NCBI GenBank assembly: GCA_003996215.1
Contig: QJPP01001582.1
Location: 432,406-496,405, forward strand
Direction: 5' to 3'
DNA: 64,000 nucleotides
Origin: Jaltomata sinuosa
Taxonomy: Eukaryota > Streptophyta > Magnoliopsida > Solanales > Solanaceae
Both the position numbers and the translations under genes were made by a program. Of this stretch, positions 44,981 through 56,809 are shown one piece after another (the stretch's first letter is position 1; the number at the start of each line of letters is the position of its first letter). Under the pieces are notes generated by a model. That model saw only the letters and a list, made by a program, of their open reading frames with translations. It made no database searches and was not told the DNA's origin.

Positions 44981-44992
44981 CATCTTTGTCAG
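44981..44992 (-). other. Ty3-2 primer binding site
   Basis: TGGTATCAGAGC on the minus strand lies four bases from the 5' LTR end, complementary to initiator Met tRNA. Confidence 0.9.
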
Positions 44993-44996
44993 GACT

Positions 44997-47134
44997 CAGA
45001 CCGCCGTGAGTGACACTCACCCAACCCCCCCGGGTGAGCGAACCATCACTTCTCCGAACTTGATCATTCTAATAGCTCAAAACCAAAGTGCGGAAATTAA
45101 ACTAGCAAAACAATAATAACAAAACCACTTCATTAATATAAACCTGCGGAAATTACCCCCTAGAATCTGAAAGTCACAGTACCAAACAATCTACCAATGT
45201 CTAGAATATGGGAATGCAATCCCAAAATAAGAAAATAGTTTAAGCCCGAAACAAGTGGGCTACAACTCTAATGATAGATTCAAGGCAGCTCGATCGAAGC
45301 AGCTCACCCTTGAAGTCTGGAAACATCGGTACTACAGATGAGGTCGCGTCTCAACCGCTGGAAGATTGCCTGTACTCACAAAAAGAAAAGCAAGTGCAGT
45401 ATCAGTACACCACCACTGTGTACTGGTAGGATCATCAGCCAGTTCCAAATAAAAATAGTGTATAATCAGTACAACAAATCAAGTATAAGTACAGAAGACA
45501 TGCAACAAGTCAACAGGCACCCCTAGTCTACAAGTCTCTACCTAGCTTGTTCCTGCATGAAATCTACCCTTTCTAACTGTAAGCAACAATCATATAACCA
45601 ATAAACCATCTCTTTTTGTCTAACCCGAACCCACCCTGAGATCCCCTCTAAACAACACCTAAGTGTTAAACAGACAACCCAGCCTAATCCAAGGCCAACT
45701 CAATAGATATAACAGGATTCCCGGTCACTCAAGGACCACCAACAAATATCGCATTTCAATAAAACAGCCTGGTCCACTTACAGAACCAATAATAGTCAAT
45801 GCAATACAACAATATCAATGCAATGATGTAGTAAAATAAACCCGTACCAGGCGTGGTACCCGAGCCAACCGTTAGTATCCCGTACCAGGCGTGGTACCCG
45901 AGTCAACCGTTAGTATCCCGTACCAGGCGTGGTACCCGATCCAACTGAATGTCAATTAATCCACAGTCAAATAATGAACAAACAACTTGTAAAACCAACA
46001 AGCAACACACCGTTCAATCCACAGACTGTAAAACAGGACCCTTAGACATTCTAAACAATTCCTCTAAGCAATGTAATTCATACAAACACTTAGATAAGAG
46101 TACAAAAATATACAACATTCACAGGAATCGTAAGCCATCACCTACCTCGAAATGATTCAAGCTCTACTCAACCCGAGCTTTCCCGTGTTCCAGATTCCGT
46201 TCTCATTCTTGATCTAAAACAACATACAAGTACTTGAATTAACAAACAAGCCTGCGTATTACCCGAATTACACCAAATCCCAAATTCCAGACCAACCATG
46301 ATCATTCTACCCTTTTTCCCGAGTTTCCCGCCATTAATTCCCCTAGTTCTATCATGTTCACGGATAAAAATAGAGAATTGAACAACATGTGATCAATAAA
46401 CCTTGTTTTTAACAATACCCAAGAACTTTTATGCCTAGAATCCCCCTTCTTCCCGGATTCTACCATCCCTAGGTTATTTCAACCTTTCTCCAAGTTCCCT
46501 CCTAGCAATTCTATCGCGTAGGAAAAGTAATACGAAGTTTGGGGAGTAGAAACCTTACCTTAGGGAAGAAAAATAATGGAAAACGGAGGAAAATATCCTG
46601 GAATTGCCTTGCCCTTCTCCCAAAATAAAATTGTGAAAACTGAACATTTTGGGGAATATTTCTGCATTAATTTCCGTCGAGCCCGCTATAGCGGTTCCGA
46701 CCGACGTTGACCGCCTTGACTTCTGCTATAGCGGTCTTTTCCACCGCTATAGCAGAGGTCGCTACGGCAGAGCCGTTGCGCTCGTCACGGACAGAATGTC
46801 CGAAAATCTCCAAAATTTACCCATTTTACAACACACTTGCTTCCCCCGACGATCCGAAACAACCCCTTCACGTCAATCGCGATTTCGGGAGTTCTACTTA
46901 CCCGAATTCGATTCCGAAAAGTCCCCCGGACTCCTTTATGTCTTGGCTACGTGGAAAACTAGTTCAAAACAAGATACCTAATTCAATCATACCCGAATTT
47001 CCCTAGACTCCACCTCGCTCCAAAACCGGTCGAGGCTAGCATAGCCCAGAATTTCAAACTCCCAAACCCGGAGTTTTCTAACTCTAAAACTTGGCACAAT
47101 TGGACTACCCGTAATGACGGACCCGGTCGTTACA
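44997..47134 (-). repeat. Ty3-2 5' LTR
   Basis: 2138 bp, beginning TGTAACGACC on the minus strand. It has three copies of the GTACCAGGCGTGGTAC module (45841-45945) against two in the other LTR, and a CGCTATAGCG cluster at 46680-46775. Small open frames inside it are not genes. Confidence 0.9.
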
Positions 47135-48800
47135 TTTAGTTAATTAAAATTTAGTCATTAAATATAACTTATGTCATGTATTCTCAATCGAAATAAGAGC
47201 TTGAAAAAAATGGAGAGGATCCGAATTCGCTTCTGGCCACTTTAAATATTATTTCAAATTTCATTGTAGAATACATATATAAGAAATTGTACCAAAAATA
47301 ACATGCTATATTTATTTAAGAGAAAATACATTAAATCCTTTCAAATTTATTCCTTATTGATGAGTAAATATTATCTTTATTCTTATTATTCATTTTTTAG
47401 TAACTTGTGTGATATTTTAATTAATAGTAATAAAATAATGATCTTCACATACTCGAAATAACTATCTAATAATTGGTTCACATATTTATTTGACAAATTC
47501 ATTATTATAATATTTAAAATAATTAACTAATACTTATCGAGTTAAATAATTAACACAAATAAGATGGGCAAATAAATCATATACACGCTTAAATCTAACC
47601 TAAAAATCGAACTTTATAAACCTAAATTATAAAAAAAGAAATTGAGTGTTGAAGGACTAATATTCGCTTCATATAAGTCTATTAACCATAACAGTTATAT
47701 GGATAGTCCGTTATCATTACTTATATAACATTGAATTATATGTAATTTTTGTCAACTTGATTCTGATACATTACTTTGATTACTTTTTTATTTTCATCCA
47801 TTATTTAGATTCGGGACTCGGTGAGGGCAACTTATGATTTGGTTAGGTGATTCCGGGCCTAAATTCGTTTATGATAATGTTGAATGGGTAGCAAAATGAT
47901 GCGAAAAAGGTGTTTAGGGACCTGGGATTGTGGTCCTTTTGGTAGAAATTCTACAATGATATAAAGGTCTAAATAATTAAGTACTTGGCTCCTAGCATTA
48001 CAGAATCTTCTGGTAATCTCATCATAGTATTGTGGTGCATGTGTTTGTGGGCCAATCATAAATCATGTGGGTCTACTCAAATTCTGCCAACTTATTTATC
48101 TTTAACTACACTTCTCAATTTCTCATCTTAGGTCAATCTTTAACACAACACAGACCCCAAAAGTATACTCTGCCATCTCATATTAGCCGCCAATTCTTTT
48201 TTTCTTCTTCTGAAATTGATAAAAAAAAAACATATACCTCAAAAGGCATAACTCCACTTTCTAAACACCAGAACAAATTCTGATTTTCTTTTTACATAAC
48301 TTAGGCCGAATGAATTGGATGTAGATATATAAGGATATTTCGATCCACATATTTTCGTTAAATGAACAACAATGACAAAATTAAACGAAAATTAAACTTG
48401 AAAGCAATAGTTAAGGAACACTACGAAATAGGGAAAATCCGTATAAAAACTTGTATTTTATCACTTAATTGGCTTATACATGACAAATTAAGTAGATCAA
48501 CTTTGATTGCCATAAACCATGTAGTAAGGCATAAAAAGATTGACCAGGCTGTGGCTTTGGTCCGTCCAATCTTGAACAAGATTTATTTTATGAAACACAC
48601 GACAACTTACAATAAACAAATTAATTAATTAAAAGATTCCAGTAGATAGAGGAAAAGGGAAGGAAAGTATCATTTTCATGTTCTGATGGTTTTTCAAACG
48701 AATACATCCAACTAGCTGCCATTGTGTTTGGCCTTTTCTTCTTTGTCCACAAATCAATAAAATGATCTAGACCTATCATGTCATCGAATCCTAAACATCG
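47135..48800. other. AT-rich spacer, no gene seen
   Basis: It holds no recognisable gene or element ends. An 88-codon open frame at 48362-48628 has no recognisable motif and is probably chance. The text around 47800-48060 is more balanced in composition but unassigned. Confidence 0.4.
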
Positions 48801-48804
48801 GATT

Positions 48805-49180
48805 ATTATTTTTTGGTTTTCTATTCGATATTCGATGTTCGTATTAGAGTTTTATTAATTCGAATTTAAGGCGCGTAGGGCCAGAGAAAATACTCCCTAC
48901 CAAAAATATTTTCATATCCAAGGCTCAAAATTGAGACCTTTAATTAAGAGAGGAGCAACCTCATCCACGACAATATTACATCCATCTTTCAGTGGTAAAC
49001 ATCAAATTATTATTTTTTGATTTTCTATTCAGTGTCTGATGTTCGCGTTGAAGTTTTTATTAATCCAAATTTATGCCGTGTAAGGCCAGAGAAAACACTC
49101 CCTGCTAAATTTTTTTTCATATCCAAGGCTCAAATTTAGACCTTTAATTAAGAGAAAAACAAACTCGTCCACGGCAAGTT
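48805..49180. repeat. Two diverged direct repeats of ~170 bp (dispersed repeat)
   Basis: The words TTCTATTCGATATTCGATGTTCG, GGCCAGAGAAAATACTCCCT and AAGGCTCAAAATTGAGACCT at 48815-48960 recur in altered form at 49025-49165. A third, weaker match (CAAACGTGAGACCTCTATTA) lies near 50113. The AAGGCTC...GAGACCT text is typical of a dispersed Solanaceae repeat, but I cannot name the family. Confidence 0.6.
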
Positions 49181-50680
49181 TGGCAGTGTGCATACCCATT
49201 ATGTTGTGATTGAGCAATAAATCTTATTATCATGAGTTATATACACACACGAATATATGTAATGAACATTGTTCATTTTGGGTTAATTTATTCCGACTTC
49301 TCGATTTGTCCCTGAAAAATATTCAATACTTCTGCAACTTGGGCTATATCGATAACTTCTTAAATTTATTCGTAAATTTCGTTTAGATACAAATTATGAC
49401 TTGTTTTAATTGAGCAGTTGAACACATGTTCAAGTGTTCTTGTTACACACTTTTGACTCATATCTTGGAGAAGTTTCAACGTCTGTGTTCACAAGTATCC
49501 ATTACGTAGATAAGTGAATCACATAAAATATATCTCCTCATTTAATATTACTCATGAACATCAATTAGAACATGCATGAGAATTTATTTATATATATAAT
49601 GTGCGTTTGAGAATGCAAACGCAAAAGAATTTTGAGTCGGACGTATGTGTAATAAGAACATATATATGTTCAGGTGGTCAATAAAACATGTCATAATTCA
49701 AATGTCTAATAAATTTACTGACAAATTTAAAAAGTGATCGACTTTGCATGTCGATAATATGAAATGTATGTATACGTGTGTAAGATAAAATTTCATATAA
49801 GGATGTGGTTCTTGTCATGACATCTTAACTTCAAAGTATTAGGTCGTTGTTGAGAATATGGCAGCTTAAAACCGTGGCCATTTAAATGTGTAAACATATG
49901 CTATTCTGTAAGATGAATTTTGGACATATATGGGTGGAAATGCCACCTCTCCTAAGGAAAGGGACTAGGATTTTTTTTATTTTTTTTAAAAAAAATTCCC
50001 ACACGTTATTTAGTATCTGCATTGTGGTTCGATTAAATTCGGGTATGTGTATTGCAGGGTCATTTTTTGAAGACAACATTCTCAACAAAAAAAAATTCCA
50101 TTCCCAAAAGCTCAAACGTGAGACCTCTATTAAGGGTGAACGATTCCGAACAATCCCATCACAAACACATGTTGGTAGGAAGTTTGCTTTTCAAGCTGCT
50201 AAGGGGCAGGTCCTTATTTTTCCTTTTTCCTTTTTGCAACTTGGGATCTCAACTTGACAATTACATTGCTAAATAACTTTGAGTGTTGAGAAATTTTGTA
50301 AGTTTCTGTGGAATAAATTATTTTGTCTTCTAGTTGGAAGACAAAATCTAAAACAAGAAACAACTGCCACAAAGTCCAAGATAAATTTTCAGTTCAATTT
50401 GCTACAGCTAGTCTTTGTATATATGCAAGTGAAGAAAAGGTTGTGTTCTGATTCTGTCCAATCCAAAACTCATGGATACTAAAGATCCAATTCTGTAGAA
50501 GCAAAAATGTAATTTAATTAATAGCACAAATATTAATGGTTTTGATAAACTCAATTTATTTAAGAGTATATTGATGTTTTTAAATAACATTTTTGTTGTT
50601 GTTATGAGTAACTTTTCAAATAAACCCTTGTTGTCTCAATTAGTAGGGTGCTAATAATGTGAGGCATTTAAAAAGAGACG
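49181..50680. other. AT-rich spacer, no gene seen
   Basis: Contains short open frames without motifs (49882-50482) and scattered repeat words, and no supported gene. Confidence 0.4.
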
Positions 50681-51004
50681 CTCCCTCCGTTTCAATTAGA
50701 TTGTCTCATTTTGATTTGCCACATAGTAAACAGAACTTTTGAATTTTGCGGTCTTAAATTAAAAATAGGTAAAATATACCATAATAACATTTAATCTTGT
50801 GATTTTAAACACGTCATATGAAAAATTATCAGAAAGTTCAATCCAAAACTCCAAATGTGTAAATAGCGGTCAAGAGGATCTGTCCTTTTCAAAGAGGTTA
50901 TCCATCTCTTTCCCCCTTTGTAGTTTTATAGGATAGAAAATATACGTTCTTTTTTAAATGAACTAAAAATAATAATAAAACAAACAAATTAAAATAAGGG
51001 GAGT
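50681..51004. mobile_element. Stowaway-like MITE
   Basis: CTCCCTCCGTTTCAATTAGA at the left and AAATTAAAATAAGGGGAG at the right form an inverted pair around an AT-rich core. Confidence 0.6.
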
Positions 51005-51419
51005 AAATATAATACTCCCTCCAAAGATTCCCACGTAAAATGACGAATTTTAGATGAAAATATGTGGTTTTAGGTTGGGAGAATCATAACTCATAAGAAG
51101 ACAAATTTAGAGAAGAATTGAGTTTTGATTTGACTGATTGGTTGGTGATCTAAACGTCTGTATTTTTGCTAAGTTTGAATCACGAAGATGCTTCTGAGTT
51201 AGCAAGTTGATTGATTTTGACAAACAAACCACCCATGTATAAATTCCTAGTTTTAAAATGTTGACCACAAGTCTTTTTTAGCGAAGGGCTGATCTAGAAG
51301 TTTAGCTTTACGAGTTTATTAAAAATTTTAATCTTGATTTTATTATTATACTTTTAAAATTATGAATTCATATTTACTATCTATTATAATTTTAATAATT
51401 TTTGTAAAAAAATCGGACC

Positions 51420-51756
51420 CACTCATAAGGAGTTCTTTAAGGTCCATTAAGGTAATTAATAAACCCTAATTAATCTCTATATAAACACATATGGTGTATT
51501 ATTAGAGATATAGAAAATACTACAATCAGATCCTACGCTTTATTTTCTCCCATTCAGTTAGCATTTAGGCTATGGTATAGGGGTTGCTCTGACACACCGT
51601 GACAACCACCACCGACCGGTAATTTCAACCGTGGTTCATCCTACGCTTCCGCTTCCGCTACACGAACAACAAGTAAGTTCTCGTATTATGGTTTACGCAT
51701 ATTATCTACTTACTTTAGATTAACATGATAGATGTAATCCTTCATTGGTATCATGA
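51420..51756 (+). repeat. Possible LTR remnant with primer-site-like sequence
   Basis: A TATA-like CTCTATATAAACACAT (51474-51489) is followed about 270 bases later by TTGGTATCATGAGCC (51748-51762), which resembles a Met-tRNA primer site with one change, directly after a TCCTTCA end. This looks like the 3' part of a Ty1/copia 5' LTR plus the start of its interior, truncated by the LINE at about 52020. No second LTR is seen. Confidence 0.4.
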
Positions 51757-52019
51757 GCCATAGGTTAATTTTCTGGTGTGTAAATATAGAATTACATTTT
51801 TGTTTTTAACACTATTCAATTGGGTATAATAAATTAAGTTTATGACACTGATTTAGAAAAAAGTTCTAAATTAGTATGAAAATTATTTCTGAATCTGAAA
51901 TTAATTTCCAGAAACAAAAAAAAAATTAATGAAAATGTTTTTTTCTAGAACAGATCTGAAAACGAAAAAAATAAGTTTTTTTCGTTTTTCATCAGGAATG
52001 AAACAGATCTGAACGAAAT

Positions 52020-53554
52020 TTTTTTTTAAGTAATTTTTTGTGGCCTTGGTGGGCCGTTTTATTGATAATCAGAAAGCAAAACAAAATAATGAGGTCTGGC
52101 CATGGCCCAATCTAAGCAAAAAGAGAAAATAAGATGCTAAGTTAAACTTGTATCGGGCTAAGCCCACTTTCCAAAATGCACCGCCTCTTAGTATAAGTCC
52201 CTTCCATCATACTCTTTGCTCCATTCTTCTAAGTCGAGTCTGTTCTTCTTCCCGAGAAAATGCTCCCAGCTGGTTCCTATCAGAATCTACGTTTTCGCCG
52301 CCGTCTTCTATGGGCATCGGGGCTTTGGTGCCTGATAGGTGTTGTGAAATCTTCTTCACACAAGATCCTTCATCGTTCCGAGGTATGGGTTGCTCCGTTT
52401 CCCTTTGCTTTCCTACATTTTCCTCTTCTTTACCTCTATCTCTTTTGTCAGGTGTTTGGGGTAGTTCCACTCTCAGGTGGACTAGGCGGAGGTGCCCGTT
52501 TAGAGTTCACAGCTCTTCCCTCTGTAATCTTCGCCTTTTCTCCCTCTTATTTTTGTTTGGTTCCTTGCTTATCGGTGTCCCATCTATTTTCAGGTCTGTG
52601 CCTTGTCTCAGGAGATGGACTATGGCTGACCTCCGCTCTTTCAAGTTAGATCTGACACCGGACCCCTTAGTTTTTGGTGAAAGTTTTTGTGTCCTAACAT
52701 AGATTAGCCAGTGTAGGTTAGCAGTTTTTTTGCCACCTCTGGTGATTCTCCTTGTGCTTAATCTTATTACTGGTATCTGTGCTTTTTTCATGTTTAGTAT
52801 TTTTCTCCCTATTGGTAATAGTTCACTGAAACTGTGATATTTGTCTAGCTCCTGTTGTATTATTGCTTGATTAGCTATGTAGTCTGCAAGTTGGTTCCCT
52901 TCCCTGAAAATGTGCTGAATGCTTTCCCCTTGAATCTTTACTTGCTCCTTTATGCCATCCACTATATCTGCTATTTCCCATGGTACCATCCAGACCTCTT
53001 TGACAATATTTGTCATAGTGAGAGAGTCTGTTTCCAGAACAAAGTTCTATATCCCCACAGCTATGCTGTGTCTCAGGGACTGTTGTATTGCTCTGGCTTC
53101 TGCCTCTATGTTGGTAGTTGTACCAATGTATCCTGCCTCAGTATGTAGTAGGTCTCCTTCATGATTCCTTAGGACTAATCCATATGAGCTGTGACTAGGG
53201 TTACCCTTGCTTGCCCCATCTGTGTTGTATTTGAGTCTGCCCTGGTCTGGTGGCCTCCATGTTACCAGATGGTGGTATATCTTACTTCCGTGCTTGCCAA
53301 TGTCCTCCAGTAAATGTTTCCACTCCTTTCCTGTTCTCCTTGCACTTGGGAAGAGTAATTGTACCAATTGATTTATTGCAGTGTGAATGAATATGCTGCA
53401 CCATGCAATTGAAATCAATGTGCTTTTCATGCCTTGTACTGTTTCTCCTCTTCTATAATTCCCACCTAATCAAGGCTGGCATAGCATGGTAAACCTTCTG
53501 TAGTTTACTATTGCCACCTTCGTACCACCATGTCATGATTACTTGGTGTAGTTG
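52020..53554 (-). mobile_element. LINE 3' half (RNase H and 3' UTR)
   Basis: The minus strand ends in a poly-A tail, seen as a T run at 52019-52027. Upstream of it is a purine-rich 3' untranslated part (about 52030-52510), then the C-terminal RNase H. The right edge is the AGTTG duplication made by Ty3-3. Together with 61777-63684 it forms one LINE. Confidence 0.85.
52507..53430 (-). pseudogene. LINE C-terminal RNase H domain
   Basis: The frame 53430-53047 holds KYNTDGASKGNP and NIEAEARAIQQSL, the first catalytic Asp and Glu of RNase H. Another frame, 53016-52507, holds HIFREGNQLADYIANQA with the late catalytic Asp. A frame break near 53040 separates them. Plant L1-type LINEs commonly carry this domain after RT. 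Upstream, minus text at 53554-53440 still reads linker residues with a TAG stop near 53457. Confidence 0.85.
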
Positions 53555-56500
53555 TGTAATGACCGAGTTCATCATTATGGGTAAACTTTTCACGCCAATT
53601 TTCGAGTCAGAAAACTTCTGGGTTTGGGAGTTGAAAATTCTGGGCCATGCTAGCCTCGGTCAGTTTTGGAGTGAGGTATGGTCTAGGGAAATCCGGGTAA
53701 AGTTTGGGTAAATTATCTTTATTTGAGCTAGTTTTCCATTTAGCTAAGACATAAAGGAGTCTGGGGGATATTTCGAAATCGAATTTGGGTAAGTAGAACT
53801 CCTGAAATCGAGGTTGATGTGAAGGGGTTGTTCCGGAACGTCAGGAAATTTAGTGTGTTGTAAAATGGACCCTTTTGAGAGCATTTATGACTTTATGTCC
53901 CGTGTCAACTACAGTAGCGGTTGACACACCGCCAAAGTGACCTCTGCTATAGCGGAGAAATTACCGCTATAGCAAAAGTCAACACCGATCAGCACCGCTA
54001 TAGTGGTAGGTTCCGCTACGGTGGTACCGCTATAGCGGAGCGTGGACCGCTATAGCAGAGCGATGGGATCTGAAAACTCAAAAATGGATTTTATATTTTC
54101 ATTCTCTCCCATTAAACCCCAAAACAGATGAGGGTTACTCCAAGAACCCTCCTAGGCTGCTCCAAATCTTTGGAGCCATGGGGAGGAGGAATTCCAGCTA
54201 AAGGGGCGCGAAACCACAGATTCAGGCCTGCAAAATCGTTAGGGAATGCCTTCATGGATCCAGAAAGGGCATGAAACAGCTGCTCGGCATCCAGGTAGGC
54301 TAGGTATCTTCCAAAGAGTAGATTGACCGCTTTCATTTTCTTATTATTGTGTAGAATAAAAGAGAGAATCCATGGTTAGGCCTTCGGGCACGAAGTCCGG
54401 AGGAAATTATTGATTTGTTGGATTAGTTGGAACGGTAGAATTAGGATAGTGTGTTGTGATATTCTAAGCATTGATTAGTTGGAACGGTAGAATCAGGATA
54501 GTGTATTGTGATATTCTAGGCATTGCTTAATTTGTGTCATTTTGCTAATAAATGCGGGAACTAGAATATCGGAAGGTTCGGAGAACCAGAAAAGGCTTAG
54601 TAATTAACTAATGTGCAAGGAACATAAGTTTTGGAAACTAATTGGTATAATTAGGATATTCGTTGGCTGTGTTCTAAGACTGGGAAAGGTTTTTCCAGGT
54701 TGTAATTGGTCCTAGGAAGAGGGTCAGGAATAAATGTAATTAACTGCATGTTTAAAGGGGCGAACCGGGATTAGTCTTCGGATGGGATTTGACGGTTCAT
54801 AGTGTACCCAGAATGGGGTAGGTGATGGTTTGATTCATGTATGCTTGTGTATTGTGTACTCTTATCTAAGTATTTGTATGAGGTGCATTGCTTAGGGGAT
54901 GATTAGGAGTGTCTGATAGTCTGGTTTAACAGTCTGGTAAATTAAACTGTGTATTTTACTTGTGTGTTTACAAGTTGATTGTTTATTGTTATGACTGTTG
55001 GATTTTTGTGTGACATTCGGTTGGCTCGAGTACCATGCCTGGTAGGAAAATTACTAACGATTGGCTCGGGTACCACGCCTGGTATGAAATATACTAACGG
55101 TTGGCTCGGGTACCACACCTGGTACGGAATACTAACTGGTTGGCTCGGTTACCACGCTTGGTACGGGTTTACTTATTATATTGCATTGTTTAATTGATTT
55201 GGTTCCATGAGTGGGCCGGGTTGTGTTTATAAATTATGATATTGCATTTTGGGTCTTGGTGTAAGTCAGGTTGTTATATTATGTTATTAGTTGGTCTTGG
55301 TGTAGCCCGGATTGTTATATTATATTATGAGTTTGGTCTTGGTGTAGGCCGGGTTGTTATATTATGTTATTAGTTGGTCTTGGTGTAGACCGGGTTATCA
55401 TGTTGGTTATTAGTTGGGTCTGGGTGTAGGACGGGTTGTTATATTATGTTATTAGTTGGTCTTGGTGTATACTGGCTTATGATGTTGGTTATTAGTTGGG
55501 TCTTGGTGTAGAACGAGTTATTATATTGGTTATTAGTATGGTCTTGGTGTAGACAAGGTTATGATGTTAATTATTAGTTGGTCTGGGTATAGGCCGGGTT
55601 ATTATGTTGATTATTAGTTGGTCTTGGTATAGACCGGGTTGTCATGTTAACACCTAGACGTGTTAGGGGGGTCTGGGTGGGTCCGGACTATTTAAAAGAG
55701 GTTATGTTCTCATAAATCGATGTCATTAAGTGTACTAATGGCGGTCATGAATTATCGTGGTTAATGAGCTAAGGGTGGGTCTTAGTGTAGACCAGGGTAG
55801 TCTGTTGAACACTTAGGTGTGGATGGAGGATTCTTGGAGGGTCCGGGTTATGTGATCTAAGAAGGGATTTAGGTGTATCTCTATGGTGGTCATTGAAGGT
55901 GTCAATGGTTGTTAAGTGAATTGCATGTGGCTGGTAAATATAGAGGAAGACTGAGAGTCTGGGTATGGTTATTGGTTAACATAACCAGGTGGTAAAGCTG
56001 TCCTAGAGGTCCTGGAAAGTCCGGACAATGGTAGGTAATACTTTGGATATAAGTGGTTTGGTTGGGCAGTTGGCCGGATTTAGTCTGGATATTTAGTCAA
56101 GGTAGTTGACTGGGGTAAAGGTTAAAGGCAACTTGGAAGTCTGGGTAACAAGGCGACTCTGAGAAGTCTAGTTATGAGTGAGACTTGGGAAGTCCTAGAT
56201 GTCGGGGTCAAGGCTAGGGTGGTGGAGTTGACAGCGAAAGGTTAGAAAGGTCGGTTCCGTAAGGGAGATTGATAAAAGTAATGTTGAAAAGGGGTGAAGC
56301 ATTTACCTTGTGCATTTTATCTTGATTTTTATATGATGGTAGGAGTGAATTCGGGTCAGCCGATAATGCCTACCAATACGTGTGTTTGTACTGATTCTAC
56401 TCTTGCTATACCTTTTTGGGTATAGTCTGGTTGCAGGGTTGGTGATGTTTCACAGGTTCAGGATTGCGGTGATCTTCCAGCAGCTCCTACTTCCTTCTAT

Positions 56501-56809
56501 GGTGGGAGTTGTGTCCATCTTATGTTATAAGCTCATCTTGTAGAAGCTCTTGTACCGGCTTAGACTAGGTTCTGGGGAGGTTGTGTTATATTGTTAGTAA
56601 ATTTTCGCAAGTTCTAAATGTTGTTATTTTTCAAAAGTTGTTGTATAAAGATTTTCCAAATATTTGTAAAGGGATTTCTCATGTATAAAAGGAACTTACT
56701 TAATTGTTATTTTCTTTTCCGCATTACCTGTTGGTTCGGGTGGTAAGGGTTCTCCTATCTAGGTGGATTAGAGTAGGTGCCCGCATGCCCCGGTAGTTGG
56801 GTCGTGACA
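53555..56809 (+). repeat. Ty3-3 5' LTR
   Basis: 3255 bp, from TGTAATGACC to TCGTGACA. In order it holds a CGCTATAGCG palindrome cluster (53926-54063), four TACCACGCCTGGTA modules (55019-55167) and a ten-copy minisatellite (55250-55657). A ~60-bp duplication near 54420-54530 and a segment near 54550-54960 are absent from the 3' LTR. Confidence 0.88.
55250..55657. repeat. Minisatellite of ~41 bp in Ty3-3 5' LTR
   Basis: Ten degenerate units, each built around GGTCTTGGTGTAGACCGGGT and ending TTATTAG. The last unit ends CACCTAG. Confidence 0.9.

Larger units (their letters stand above)
38789..47134 (-). mobile_element. Ty3-2: chromovirus with RT/RNase H deletion
   Basis: The element is 8.35 kb. 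Its LTRs (38789-40897, 44997-47134) are flanked by a perfect TTTAG duplication (38784-38788 and 47135-47139). The minus strand carries the primer site, gag with zinc knuckle, protease, the N-terminal part of RT, integrase and a broken chromodomain. It is about 1.2 kb shorter than Ty3-1, because the RT palm with its catalytic aspartates and all of RNase H are missing. LTRs are similar throughout, with mostly transition differences, so the insertion is younger than Ty3-1. It shares LTR sequence with Ty3-3. Confidence 0.93.

Noticed and set aside
48362..48628. 88-codon open frame in spacer
   Set aside because: No motif, no flanking signals and AT-driven composition.
52148..52702. 184-codon Ser/Phe/Leu-rich open frame on the plus strand
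   Set aside because: It is antisense to the purine-rich 3' region and RNase H end of the minus-strand LINE. Its composition reflects the complementary strand.
55250..55657. Regular ~41-bp repeats resembling a CRISPR array
   Set aside because: Units are directly tandem without unique spacers, lie inside an LTR and occur in both LTRs. This is a minisatellite in a plant genome.
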